A stretch of DNA of 60,000 nt from NCBI RefSeq assembly GCF_932526225.1, contig NC_064047.1:10710494-10770493 (forward strand), read 5' to 3'. This document shows, one piece after another, positions 10,846 through 21,354 of this stretch. A program made the position numbers and the translations under genes. Positions within the stretch are counted from its first letter, which is position 1. Every line of letters starts with the position of its first letter. The stretch comes from Nematostella vectensis (lineage: Eukaryota; Cnidaria; Anthozoa; Actiniaria; Edwardsiidae). The notes below the pieces were generated by a model. It saw only the letters and a program-made list of their open reading frames with translations, had not been told where the DNA came from and made no database searches.

Positions 10846-13800
10846 CTTAACGATGATGCGGACGTAGCGTACTCTTGGGTGGTAGCGTAGCTGATGAGAG
10901 ACCACGCTGGTCTGTTTATAGTTGCCGGGGAATACCTGAAACGTGATACACAATCCAGTACTGTATAACTCTGAAAACACAAACCCACATGGGAGAGGAT
11001 AAAAAGGTCAAATAAGCGCAAGGCATTTTGGTTAAACTTTTTTATAAGAATGTCTAATTTTCAGTTGAGGCCGGGCCGTTCTTTCTTTTGGAGCATTATA
11101 AGGCTGAATATGTTCTTTACGATGTTCTTACATTTTATTGTATATAAGAACATAATACCGAATGAATTATCAGGAAAAAAATTACACTATAAATCCAATC
11201 ACATACTATCACGAATCTCGCAATTTGATTGGCTGCCGTAATAACTGTCTATTGAGCCATAGATAGAGCGAACAAGCCGGTGTTTTCGCGCAAAGCAGAT
11301 CATTTATTACTGAGAATTACACTGTTAGTTTCAGAGAGTAGTTTTAACTCCAAAAAGGGAGTAAAAAACTGAGGTACAAAATGACTCCCTTTTTGGAGTC
11401 ATTTTTTACTCCCTTCTTTCTACTTTCTCAAGGGAGTAGATTTTACCCCTGTAGGGGAGTAACTAAAGGGAGTGATTTACTAGGTTGCTTGCTATTACTC
11501 CATGAAAGGAGTACAATTTACCCTCAAAATGGAGTTATTTTTACTCCTGGGGAGTAGATTTTACCCACTTTAGGGGGTAGCTAAGTGGAGTAATTGTTCT
11601 AAATTTGCAGTTAGGACAAACCAATAGATCCCATCTGCCCCTTCCCACAAAATATGTTAAGATATATACAGAGAGACCAACAAGAATATCTAGGTTGCTT
11701 GTAGTTACTCCATTAAAAGATTACAATTCACCCTCAAAATGGGAGTCAATTTTTACTCCCTATTTTGTTATTTCCCCCTACTAATTGGGTAACTAAAGGG
11801 ATGATTTCAACCCCCTCCCGCTGTTTTTACAAAATGGCCGTTTAAACTCCACCTTCTTCAGGGGTTAATACTGGAGAAATTAGAGTAATTTAGAAACACC
11901 AAGGAAAAGACGTTATTATGAATTTGACAAATCATTTAATTAAACAATTCAGTTTAAAAAATAACAAAAATATAAGTTGAAAAAATGTTTGAAAAAATAA
12001 TAGTCATTTGACATAAGGTATCCAGGACAAAATTACTAACAAGTGCCCCAACATAACAAAGCTGAAACAAACATACACAATATTATTTTTCTATAACAAC
12101 TTTAACAGCTTTTGAACATTACCCTTTTTGGCGTCATTACGGTTTTCCAAAAGAACTGCCTCCCCCTCCATCTTTGTATATTCAGATAAGAAGCTAGAAG
12201 CCTAATGCCTCTATATGCACCATTTAAATTTGAACCTGGTAGGCTAGCTTGAAAAGATAACTAGGTTCTTCATATGCAGGGTTTACTGTGATCAGAATAT
12301 ACGGACAAAAACCAACTACAGTAACATTAGATATTCAAAATAAATATCTGGACAAATTTTAGGTGCAAGACTGATTACTAGGTTTTAACTAAGCTAAGTT
12401 ATTCAATTTTGTGCTTCAAGTAACAGTTTATAAAGCATAGGCGCTTTAGATGTAAGTACAGTGATTAGTCAATAACTTAAGTTTACAAAGTTTTTATTCG
12501 TTTCTTGCGATTTACGCATTGATACATTCCTTATACCTCAAACTTCTTTCTTGTCTGGCTTTGCAACTCGAGCACATTTTACAATCTCTATCATAATGTC
12601 CTGCGAAGATAATAAGAGAAACACATAAGAAGGTAGTATTGCTTTGGAAGATAACAAAGAATCACAAAACATATCAGTCTAGTTCGAGAAATCCGCTCAC
12701 GAACGATGATTTGATGCTGAAGTTGGTCGCAAAAATCACATTTACTATTGAACCTATCACATTAAAAAGCCCGTTACACACTAACCTTTAACTTCAATCC
12801 ATGTTCTGCCATCAAATCCTTAAACAAAGGTGAATTACGCGTAGAAAAGACGGGAATAAACGGTTACCCGTTTGGAGGTTATGATAATGGCTTCCGTTCG
12901 ACCGTTATGATTTTGCGCCTTGGGCCCAAGCCCCTCTCGGCTACTAAAGCGAGGGACGCCCGGTACATTTTGCTTTTACGGGCCCTGGTGAGCCGTCTTC
13001 TATCTGCAAAGCGGGATTTTTTTATTTTTTTTTTATAATCTCAAGTAGCGTTTCTATTAGAAACAATATATATTATTTTATAATGTTCAAATCGGATCTA
13101 AGAATTTTATACCATTATCACCCTACCTATCTTTCTTTTCAATGCAGTACTAATTATTCTGAGCGAATTGTGAAAGTACACCACATAAAGCTTAATCATA
13201 TTTTGTTGTTTTGATCGAACTTAGGAAATCTTAGGAAACTCCTAGGCACAGGGTAGAGTTTTTTGTCTCAATACCAATAAATACGATAAATTATTATTTT
13301 TATCTTTTGTCTTATATAATAAAGACTTACCTACCAGAAAAGAGTACTTTTTACTCCATTATTTGACCAACAAGAGTGAAAATTACTCTTTTTCTAATAA
13401 ACATTCCATACTAATTCTCAGCAGAGTAAAACTTACTCCGTTAAGGGAGTAAACAAAAAAAAATACTCCTCAGTGGAGTAGTTTTTACTCCAATAAAGGA
13501 GTTCAAATTACTCCTTTAAATGTACTCCATCGCAAAGAGTAGTTTTTACTCTCTGAGTGGAGTAAAAATAACTCCCTGAAACTAACAGTGTATTTAAATA
13601 TAGAGGTAGGTAGAATATAAGGTAGAATTTGAGTGGATTTATACTAAAACAATTAGACTACTCGTAGTCTTATAGCAATAAATAGGTTGTTACTATAAGC
13701 ACAACTTGATTCTGCGTTTTAGAATGCATCAGGACTAAAAAAATCTGCTATCTGAGCCTCGGCATGTTCTTAGCATGTTCTTAAAATTTGGCGAAATATC

Positions 13801-14197
13801 AGGCTGGACGTTCTTATAAAATGGTTCTTATAAAAAAAAAGAGTGTAATCGAGTAAAAATCAACTCTAAAACAGTTGTTAATCAGAGTAGGCGGAGAGTA
13901 ACTGCCCAACCGCACACAAAATGGCGGTTGGATGGCTGGTTTCTAATAAAAAAGCTGTCCGTCGTCTGCAAACGTCTTTAAGTAGAACAAATGCACCGAC
14001 CACTAACTTTTGCGTGCCCCTGTTTAGCGTAGTAAGGAGTCCAAGCTTGACCATCCCTACTGTGGCTCAACTCGTACGATGTGACCCACTGGGGGTAATC
14101 TCCCCTGCCTTGTGTCGCAACCTAGCGTTAATCATAATCATAATCGATCATCAGCATCATTACTATCATTTTCGTCATCATTCATTGTCATCATTAC

Positions 14198-14230
<33 letters not shown>

Positions 14231-17200
14231 TATCATCGTCGTCGTCGTCGTCGTCATCACCATCATCCAATCAGCACAGTAATCATGAAACCATTACCAC
14301 TATCATTTTTCACTATCATCATCTATTTTCTTCAACATTTTCTGAACGCTTTAACTTATCATTATCATCATCAACATTATCATGGTTATTATCATAATAC
14401 AATCAGCACAGTAATCATGAAATCATTACCACTATCACTCATCACTATCATCATCTGTTTTCATCAACGTTTTCTGAACGCTTTAACTCAGCTTTTGAAA
14501 AAGCAAAACTACCCCCTTACTAATATTTATTATTTAGAGCCTTATGTGTGGCGCCTTTTTGACATCATGTTACCCACCTTGGTTAGCAGCACCTCTCTTC
14601 CGATATCCACCTGCAGGTACTCGCCGACTGCATTTCTTCCTGCGCTCCAGGCCTCTGGCCACCAGGTGTTTGTAAAGTTGAGCCGTCCTCTCTCGGGGCC
14701 ATACATCCTACCATAATAGGACGAAGAGGTCATCGCGGAGTCAGGAATCTCTCCAGACTGAAGGCCGAGGGGCTTTCCTGGGCTGCAGCCTGAAAACCAA
14801 ACAAAAGGTTATATTTAGTAGAAAAATTCCACATAATCGTTCATTGATATTATTTAGGTGAAACAGTGAAAAAAAAAACAGGCTTCCAGCTTAAAAAACA
14901 GATCTGAAATTGTATTTGTTAATATTTTGAAGATCAAGCATGAGGCCGCAGTAACAAAGCATGTCTATGTCTATTTCTACAAGGCCAGCACCACCCCCCT
15001 TGTTCGACAAAAGTGTTCGCTTTATAAATACTACTACTATCTTTCCTCTCTCTCCCTCTTTTGTCTGTGATACCTATGACTGCCCCCCCGGTCCCTCAAA
15101 AAATCCTTGATACGCGCCTGTTCGTAACGTAACATTTAGAAACTAAGTAAGTAACATGCTCAAGTTTTTATTAAGTTATGCTACTTATCGGAAAAGCGTT
15201 GCTACTTGATTTTGCACCATGGCTTTCATTTTCCTATTTCTGTTGTTATTTTCTGTGCGTGCGGAATGCCAAAGAGATCAATACCAGGACCCCTGTTAAT
15301 CTACCTTCCAAGCAGACGTACTCCTCCACGTTCTTTTCCATCAATGGGTAACATTCACGATCGTCAGGGCATGGACTGAACTCGCAAGGATTCTAAGTTT
15401 ACAAAAGGAAAAATATCAGGCGCGTACAACACGTAGGGGGGGCGCAATGTGCCCCCCCCCCTTGGCGGCCAAAAGTGGGTCTCGTGTCTGACTTTTGTCA
15501 CGAATTGTTTGGTGCTGTAATAAAATCTATATCACTGTGGTTTACTTGCTGATTGTTTAGTGTCTTGAAACAATTTTAGTGCTTGCAAATAAGTAGAGCT
15601 TCAAGGATTTTGAATGATAAGGCGATTTAGCTGCTGGAAAACATCGCAAGCACATAAAAAATTCGCAGAACATTGAAAACGGCAGTAAAAAAGCAAACAA
15701 GCACATAAAAAAGCAAGCGATGATAAAAGCGAGCAACTCTTGAGTAGCAGCCAAACAAACATACATTGTTACCATGGTTACCTTAAAAGGACAATAGCTT
15801 AATCCCGGCCTGGGCACTAAGCCGGTTGCGTTCATCGCGTGATCAGTAAAGCTGAGTTCACACGTTCTTTTACCATTTGCGTCTTGTTCGCCGATGTTGT
15901 AGGAGAGACAGCTAAAATCATTGTAACATTGGATTTCGCATGTCTGGTCCGCACCTATAACTATGGCTCGCAGGATGTTTTCGTCCGTCATGGATTTATT
16001 TTCAATGCACTTCAAGATCTCCAAATTTCGGCAGGTACTGAGAACTGAAAATAGATCAGGAACATGGAATGTGCTTGTCTTCTTTATTCCTTTTGTTTAA
16101 CGTTATAGGGGTCATAGAAACACCGCCCCCAGCACCATCCTAGACCGACAAAATATATGGGTAATTTACTAATTAAAGAAAATACTAGACTTGATCCATA
16201 TTATATCTTCGCAACCAAGAATCAACTGCATGGTGGGACTGTTTGTCCAACCAAGAAATAGCAAAGTTCAAATTGTATGATTGTGTTAACTGACATTTTA
16301 TCGTTCTTTTGTTCGTGTAGTATAAAGTAGTAAAGTTAAGTAACTGAAATTTGTGCATCAAATTCCCTTTTATTAAACGTGAAGAGATTATAATTCAAAA
16401 TAATAATAATTCAGAATCTTCTTAATTCAGAATATCAGCCACCCGGAGTGCCCCCCCCCCCCTCGCCTTAAAGAAGACAAACAGTATCTGTTTGTAGAAT
16501 AAACTTAAAGAGGTATATTTGCCCCATTGAAATCTCCACCAAACGACCTTCGACAGCAGCCCTTCAGAGTTTACAATTCAATCCGTGGGGAGTCTGGAGC
16601 AAAACGTCAGGGGTAAGTCTATTTTTGTCTGACTTAGGGAGATATTTACAAAAGGCGTTAAATTTGATTGATCGATTGATTCAATACCAAGCACGACTTA
16701 CTTATTCTCTGCCTCTGGTTTCTATAAATAATTGATGGACAACATTTGACAGTTTAGCATTTTTCATTATCTTTCTAAAAACCTGTAAACTTGCGAAACT
16801 CAGTGCTTGTGATCCAGATTCTAAATTAAAAAAAATACATAAAGTTCATCAAGGTTGATAATTGGCTTTCACTTCCACTCACTAAAATCAACAGAAAATC
16901 AATAAAATGTCCAAGATTCTTTTTTTAAAACCTGGAAACACCAGAAATACAGTGTCGGAGATTCGATATCCAAAAAAAATTAAATTTATCTGGGCTGGAA
17001 AAGTACATGGTCAGCTTATCTTCGCAAACGGTATTTTCTAAAAAAAACTTAAGAGTTTAGTGCTTATGGTCCTAATTCTAAATTGAAAAACTCATAACTT
17101 TTATAAGTTTAACACGGATATTGACATCGACTCACTCACGCAACTCAACAAAAAAATGACAAAAAATTATTGGCGTCTAGGAAATTTTTTAAGGCTTTTG

Positions 17201-17309
17201 AGTCAATAACACCTTTAGTTTACTGGACGCCACCATTCATTGCTAAGTTGCACTTGTTTAACTTACCAAGATCGACTTGATAAAACCCGAAAATAAAGAC
17301 CAGAGCCAT
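10792..17309 (-). CDS. Gene 2: secreted PAN / EGF-like / F5/8C (discoidin) protein, 287 aa, six exons
   Basis: Exons (minus strand): 17267-17309, 15782-16044, 15305-15392, 14578-14789, 14008-14121, 10792-10935, total 864 nt. Intron phases are 1, 0, 1, 0, 0 and the frame is open to TAA. Residues 1-17 are a short signal peptide (MALVFIFGFYQVDL then VLS). Residues 19-99 form a PAN/apple-like domain with seven cysteines (CEIQC, SCLSYN, TCELSF). Residues 105-129 are an EGF-like module with only four cysteines (NPCEFSPC, REC, YVC). C133-C285 delimit one F5/8C domain: CSPGKPLGLQSGEIPDSAM, YLQVDIG, ATQGRGDYPQWVTSY, SRDGQAW, RYVRII, HISLRAELYGC. Sequons at N30, N86 and LNFT fit an extracellular protein; by family it should bind carbohydrate, lipid or matrix. 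A ttttcag directly before the ATG could be the acceptor of a 5' UTR intron. Exon 6 differs from genes 3-6 at seven residues, while exons 1-5 appear identical. Intron 5 carries a 2.3-kb transposon. The ligand is unknown. Confidence 0.86.
11320..13590. mobile_element. 2271-bp non-autonomous DNA transposon, CACTG termini, TA target duplication
   Basis: The ends are inverted repeats: CACTGTTAGTTTCAGAGAGT on the left and, read inward, CACTGTTAGTTTCAGGGAGT on the right. The element is flanked by TA (11318-11319 and 13591-13592). The empty site is seen in every other gene copy (gagaattattaaaatatag near 22530). The outer 250-280 bp at each end are crowded with GGAGT/ACTCC motifs, often as GGGAGTAAA, in both orientations (more than ten per side). 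CACTG ends plus subterminal repeats suggest the CACTA/EnSpm superfamily (inference); the 2-bp TA duplication is also compatible with other groups. No long open frame is present. It sits in intron 5 of gene 2. Confidence 0.88.
12512..12818 (-). pseudogene. Possible two-exon coding remnant inside the CACTG element
   Basis: On the minus strand a pyrimidine-rich acceptor (cacctttgtttaag) opens a 33-nt segment at 12786-12818 (FDGRTWIEVK), closed by donor GTTAGT. A second acceptor (ttatcttcgcag) opens 12512-12600. Joined phase 1 to phase 1, the frame continues GHYDRDCKMCSSCKARQ and stops at TAA. The CxxCxxC cluster looks like part of a zinc-binding segment. This could be the 3' end of the element's own lost transposase gene or a captured host fragment. 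The protein is not recognised. Confidence 0.35.
14126..14275. repeat. ATC/GTC microsatellite in intron 4 (gene 2)
   Basis: A run of atc triplets with a short gtc block (tcgtcgtcgtcgtc) just 5' on the plus strand of a duplicated segment (cattaccactatcat ... ttttctgaacgcttta at about 14286-14360 and 14421-14492). Equivalent tracts lie at 23067, 32029, 40960 and 49891. Plus-strand frames through it read poly-Ser/His and are not genes. Confidence 0.85.
15219..15299 (+). other. 26-codon antisense ORF encoding a signal-peptide-like sequence
   Basis: On the plus strand, opposite intron 3 of gene 2, a strong Kozak context (gcaccATGG) starts MAFIFLFLLLFSVRA followed by ECQRDQYQDPC and TAA. It has a textbook hydrophobic core and a V-R-A cleavage pattern, then a short peptide with two cysteines. 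It ends 5 bases before exon 3 on the other strand. Identical copies lie at 24161-24241, 33122-33202, 42053-42133 and 50985-51065. Gene 1 has only the last bases of the region, without the hydrophobic part. It could be a micropeptide, a first exon (a weak GTTAAT donor overlaps the stop) or chance. Confidence 0.3.
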
Positions 17310-17562
17310 CTGAAAAGTTTTACATAGCCCTTCTAGTTGCTCCATTATTCACAGGACTCCCACAAGCCTTCTCTTAACAAAAACAACCGCATCTTATTAA
17401 CTTTGCTTGGATAAGTCCTCGCGAAGTAAAGCTACGAATTATCCAGTAGTTACATCACTAAGGTATTATTGTCTTGTTTTTGATGCTTCAATCAGAATCA
17501 GTGATTATGGAATAGCCCAATTTCTAGTTCCACTATGACCGCTGGACTTACAGACTAAGGAT

Positions 17563-17720
17563 GCATAAATACAGTGTAAGCCTCGACTTGAGGCAAATTT
17601 CGTGCGCATACCAGCTCTGGAACTTGGAATAAAACAAAGCAAAAACCTGTGAATACTTCATGATCCTGCTGGTATTTGCAATCGATTCAATTGAAACCGA
17701 GGCTGGCACTGTATTTATGC
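17563..17720. other. Imperfect long inverted repeat in the 5' flank of gene 2
   Basis: The 23-bp arms gcataaatacagtgtaagcc+tcg (17563-17585) and cgaggctggcactgtattta+tgc (17698-17720) pair with two mismatches. An inner pair (ataccagc with gctggtat) extends the fold. It starts about 250 bp upstream of the start codon. Copies are at 26513, 35468, 44399 and 53337. It may be a small MITE or a structured 5' element. The 80-aa minus frame and the plus frame across it look non-coding. Confidence 0.6.
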
Positions 17721-17845
17721 GTCCTCTGTGCCTATGGCCAGCAGGCACAACGGAACTCGAGACTGGACTATTACCGGGAAAGAATGGCATTAAGACCTGC
17801 GTTTTGAAACAACAGAATCAAAATCAAGATCTTCCAATTGTATTT

Positions 17846-18210
<365 letters not shown>

Positions 18211-18409
18211 CTTAACTATGAAAGATAATCTCTCGGGCGCAAATGCTTTTGATTGGTCGCTCGAGCGGTATGACCAGGAGATACCAGAATACTCAGCCTA
18301 GCTCCAGGTCTTCGAACCGGATTTTCTAAGGAGATGAACTTTTACAAAGCGTGGGGTCTGTGACGATGTGTTCCTGTGACGTCATGCTCTACCGACTACA
18401 GAAATCCCG

Positions 18410-18558
18410 ACAAGAAGCCAGGGTAAGAACACGTGAGACTTGATTACCACAGGAATCCCATTCAGAACCGGGGTAAGAACACGTGGGACTTAGCTGAGAA
18501 GAATTCACAGTGCATATCACTAAAGCGTGTTATAAGAACACGTGAGACTTAGTTGACC
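18410..18558. repeat. 60-bp minisatellite, left part, split by the LINE
   Basis: Degenerate copies of a 60-bp unit (agaacacgtgggacttagct then gagaagtatttacagtgcat then atcactaaagcgtgttataa). The array resumes at 21355 on the far side of the LINE, so the LINE inserted into it. Copies of this left part are at 27372, 36303, 45234 and 54196. Confidence 0.85.
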
Positions 18559-18561
18559 ATC

Positions 18562-19275
18562 ATGGCGGCCAGTCACGTCTCCCTGAGCTCTGTCATCATT
18601 TTTTTTAGCTATACGATCCTTGCTACTTTTTGCTCAGCCATTGCTAATCGCAATGGCAAAGAGACGTCATTCTATTTATGGAGATTTTGCAAAGTAGGTT
18701 TCTCTAATAGGCCTGATTTCGGGAATCAACATCATTCCCTGTTTCGTCTAAGACGAGACTTCACCAGATCAAACTGCTACTTCGTTGGGCTTCTGCTTCT
18801 CTGCGGAGATGTTGCATCCCATCCTGGCCCACGGGCGTTCTCTAGAGGAAAAAGTAATTGCTGTACCACCGTGAAATGCTTGTATATGAACTCTAGGAGC
18901 GTCGCTAAAAAACGGAGCGAACTCCAAGCACTTCCCATTGGCAAGGACTTAATATTCCGTGTGGAGTCTTGGCTGAATCCAAATTATCTGCACTGCGAAT
19001 TACTCCCTAGTTCCGCGGACTACTTCATCCACAGAAGTGACAGACAGTCCCGTAGATTAGGAGGAGGAGTGTTCCTGGCGGTCAAAAACAGTATCGTGAG
19101 CCTCCGTCGATGTGATTTTGAAACCGACGCTGAACTTTTAGCATGCGAGCTCTGTCCCAACTCACGATGCAAGATTCTGGCTATCATTTATTACCGACCG
19201 CAGGACACTGACCTAGAGTATCTAAAACAACTCAAGAAAACTCTGCGCCTAGCTTCTAAAGCGAAATTTGCATAA
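18562..19275 (+). pseudogene. LINE N-terminal region and truncated AP endonuclease with a 2A-like motif
   Basis: The frame from the ATG at 18562 is 237 codons. It opens with a hydrophobic stretch (VSLSSVIIFFSYTILATF). Residues 76-90 read VGLLLLCGDVASHPGP, resembling the 2A ribosome-skipping motif (D-V/I-E-x-N-P-G-P) but with His for Asn and Ala for Glu. Endonuclease motifs follow: YMNSRSVAKKRSELQAL, RVESWLNP (the ESW glutamate is expected to be catalytic), GGGVFLAVK and IIYYRPQDTD. The domain is cut after SKAKF, where the GDFN-containing half should begin, and the inverted LINE starts there. It therefore lacks the C-terminal catalytic residues. Confidence 0.82.
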
Positions 19276-19795
19276 TAGATAAAGAGATAAAAAGTGTCTG
19301 AGTTTCGAGAGGATACCGTTATTTCTAGAGATTCGTGTAAATACGTAGGAGATATGGTGCTTGAAGGAAACTGTCTCATCTAGTAGCACTCTTAAATATC
19401 TAATATATTTCTTACGCTCTAGAGGTTGACTTCCGATTTTTAAATCTACCTCGTCATATTTTTTTCCTAACTTACTTAATTATCATAAAATTAGCTTTAG
19501 TTAAGTTGATGGATAGTTTATTAATCGCACCAATCCTTGACTTTTCCTAATTCTCTGTTCATGAGCTTTTCTAAGGTTTTGAGATCACTTGCAGACGCAA
19601 ACACGTTTTAGTGTCGCCAGCAAAAATTCGATAAAACAAAGCATCGGTGCAGCTAGGCATATCATTAATATAGATTAGAAAGAGGATCGGTCCTTGACTC
19701 CCATAAAGCCTGTGGAACGGATCAAATCCCTGGGATTCTGCTGAAAAACACCGCTCATCAAATCGCATCATCGTTATGTCGGTTGTTTAATCTGT
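19272..19795 (-). pseudogene. Inverted fragment of a second LINE reverse transcriptase
   Basis: Read on the minus strand, high to low: GSQGPILFLIYINDMP (RT motif B/C region), FAGDTKT (the FADD box with its first Asp changed to Gly), LMNRELGKVKDWC, INLTKANFMIIK and ISRNNGILSKLRHFLSL, with stops between. It is an RT fragment from a different LINE family. Both ends abut pieces of the plus-strand LINE, so it inserted with, or replaced, the endonuclease-RT linker. Confidence 0.8.
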
Positions 19796-19799
19796 CGCT

Positions 19800-20861
19800 T
19801 TCTCTTGGATCCGTTCCCTCGCTTTGAAAGGTCGCAAATGTCACACCTGTCTTTAAAAAGGATGACCCCACCCTGGCAGAAAACTACAGGCCTATCTCCC
19901 TTCTGTGTATCCTGTCAAGAGTTCTTGAACGCTGCGTCTTCAAGCGCTGCTTCGACTTCATTACCCCCCATATTTACCAGCTTCAACACGGATTCCTTAA
20001 GGGAAAATCCACCGTGACGCAACTTGTTGAAGTCTATCATGACATCGTAGACAGACTAGCAGGGGGGAAGGACATTGATGTCATTCACCTAGACCTTTCC
20101 AAGGCCTCATCATCTGCTTATTTCCAAGCTGCAGCAGTATGGAGTCACGGGTTCTCTGCTGAAATGGTTTGTGTCCTACCTAACGGGGGAAGGAGGCAGC
20201 GTGTTGTCCTCGATGGTGTGTCCTCCTCTTGGCTGTCAGTGACCTCAGGGGTCCCACACGGATCTATCCTTGGGCCCCTGTTGTTCCTAGTATATGCCAA
20301 CGATATGCCTAACTAGTGCATCAAGGCTCAAACATCGCTCTTTATGCTGATGATTCTAAGCTCTACCGCTCTATAGACACTGCAAGTTCCTCAACCTCGT
20401 TGCAGGCTGACCTTGACTCCCTGTACAGCTGGAGTCTAGAGCACGGCATGGAGTTTAGTGCATCTAAGTGTAAAGTGGTGCACATGTCAAAGAAGCGTTC
20501 CACCAAGCGTACTCCGTACCCTTACCAACTATGCGGTCGCACCCTGGATCCAGTAGCGCAGGTGACTGACCTCGGCGTTACAATTACCAAAGATCTGTCT
20601 TGGGGTCCTCACATCGAGCCTATGTGCGCAAAAGCAAACAGGGTGCTTGGACTAGTGAAGCGGGTCTGTTCTGATATCCTCGACCCAACTACAAGACAGC
20701 TGCTGTACTGCACCCTTGTAAGGCCCCACCTGGAATATGCTTCTTGCATTTGGTCGCCTTCGACAGGCAAGCACAAAGCTCTGATTGAGAACATCCAGCG
20801 TCGAGCATCCAAGTTTATTTTGAACTATCCCGCCGATGTTTCATACACAGAAAACTCTTAA
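19800..20861 (+). pseudogene. LINE reverse transcriptase, frame-broken
   Basis: Motifs in order: KVANVTPVFKKDDPTLAENY with RPISLL, QHGFLKGKSTVTQL, DVIHLDLSKA (motif A), VTSGVPHGSILGPLLFLVY, then after a stop and frame change at 20314-20316 YADD (20343-20354, intact), LDSLYSWSLEHGMEFSASKC, VTDLGVTITKDLSW and LVRPHLEYASCIWSP. Lesions are a TGA in place of the usual Trp before KVANV, loss of the FDxVPH segment with a local frameshift after motif A, and the break after NDMPN. It belongs to the same LINE as the upstream endonuclease. Confidence 0.85.
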
Positions 20862-21354
20862 GCTCCTTCCATTAGAATATTGAAGAGACATAACCGATCT
20901 AGTTCTGTTATTTAAAATAAAAAATGGTGATGTGAGCATTAATTTAGCTAGCCTCCTTTTTTCCAGCCACGTCCCGTTACTCGAAATTACCATCCTAACA
21001 ATTACCGCCCTTGTTTCACTCACAACCAAAATTATTACAGGAATTCGTATTTCCCTAGAACTGTCAAACTTTGGAATAGTCTTCCTTCACTATGTCTTTC
21101 AGAAATCAGCTGACAACTCACTATTTAGAGAAACTTGCTTTTTACCAACCTCCATAATCTCGTAGAGCTTAAATTTATGTAATTCAATTTTTATTTTCGT
21201 TTAAGAATTTTTATTGTTTGTAATTTGTTGAGAAAGAATTTCAATTGGGGCTTTCGCCCTGTTTTCTTCTCCCGTCACATTGTTTTTTATTTTCTTTATT
21301 TTGTTTATTTCCTATTGTAAACCGTTAGTATTTTTGTGTGACAAAGCCAATAAA

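Larger units (their letters stand above)
18562..21354 (+). mobile_element. Degenerate APE-type LINE (CR1/L2-like), copy 1
   Basis: The 5' endonuclease part and the 3' reverse-transcriptase part lie on the plus strand, separated by an inverted piece of another LINE (19272-19795). The 3' end carries remnants of the post-RT region (LKLLPLEY, KLWNSLPSL in shifted frames) and ends near tgtgacaaagccaataaa with no long poly(A). Both flanks are 60-bp minisatellite. Frameshifts, a TGA in the RT and deletions show it is dead, and all five array copies share the same lesions. Confidence 0.88.

Noticed and set aside
13921-14716. Plus-strand frames of 158 and 143 codons, repeated in each unit
   Set aside because: They run antisense to discoidin exons A and B and through the ATC repeat; the minus strand reads conserved F5/8C motifs with splice sites.
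15557-15781. C-terminal half of the 155-codon minus frame containing the PAN domain
   Set aside because: Read-through past the GTAACC donor into intron 2; the gene 1 PAN exon has a strong GTAAGT donor at the same place.
15839-16048. 69-codon plus frame, repeated in each unit
   Set aside because: Antisense shadow of the PAN exon.
19571-19771. Minus frame as an active second LINE
   Set aside because: Only an RT fragment with a mutated FADD box and flanking stops; no endonuclease or 3' end accompanies it.
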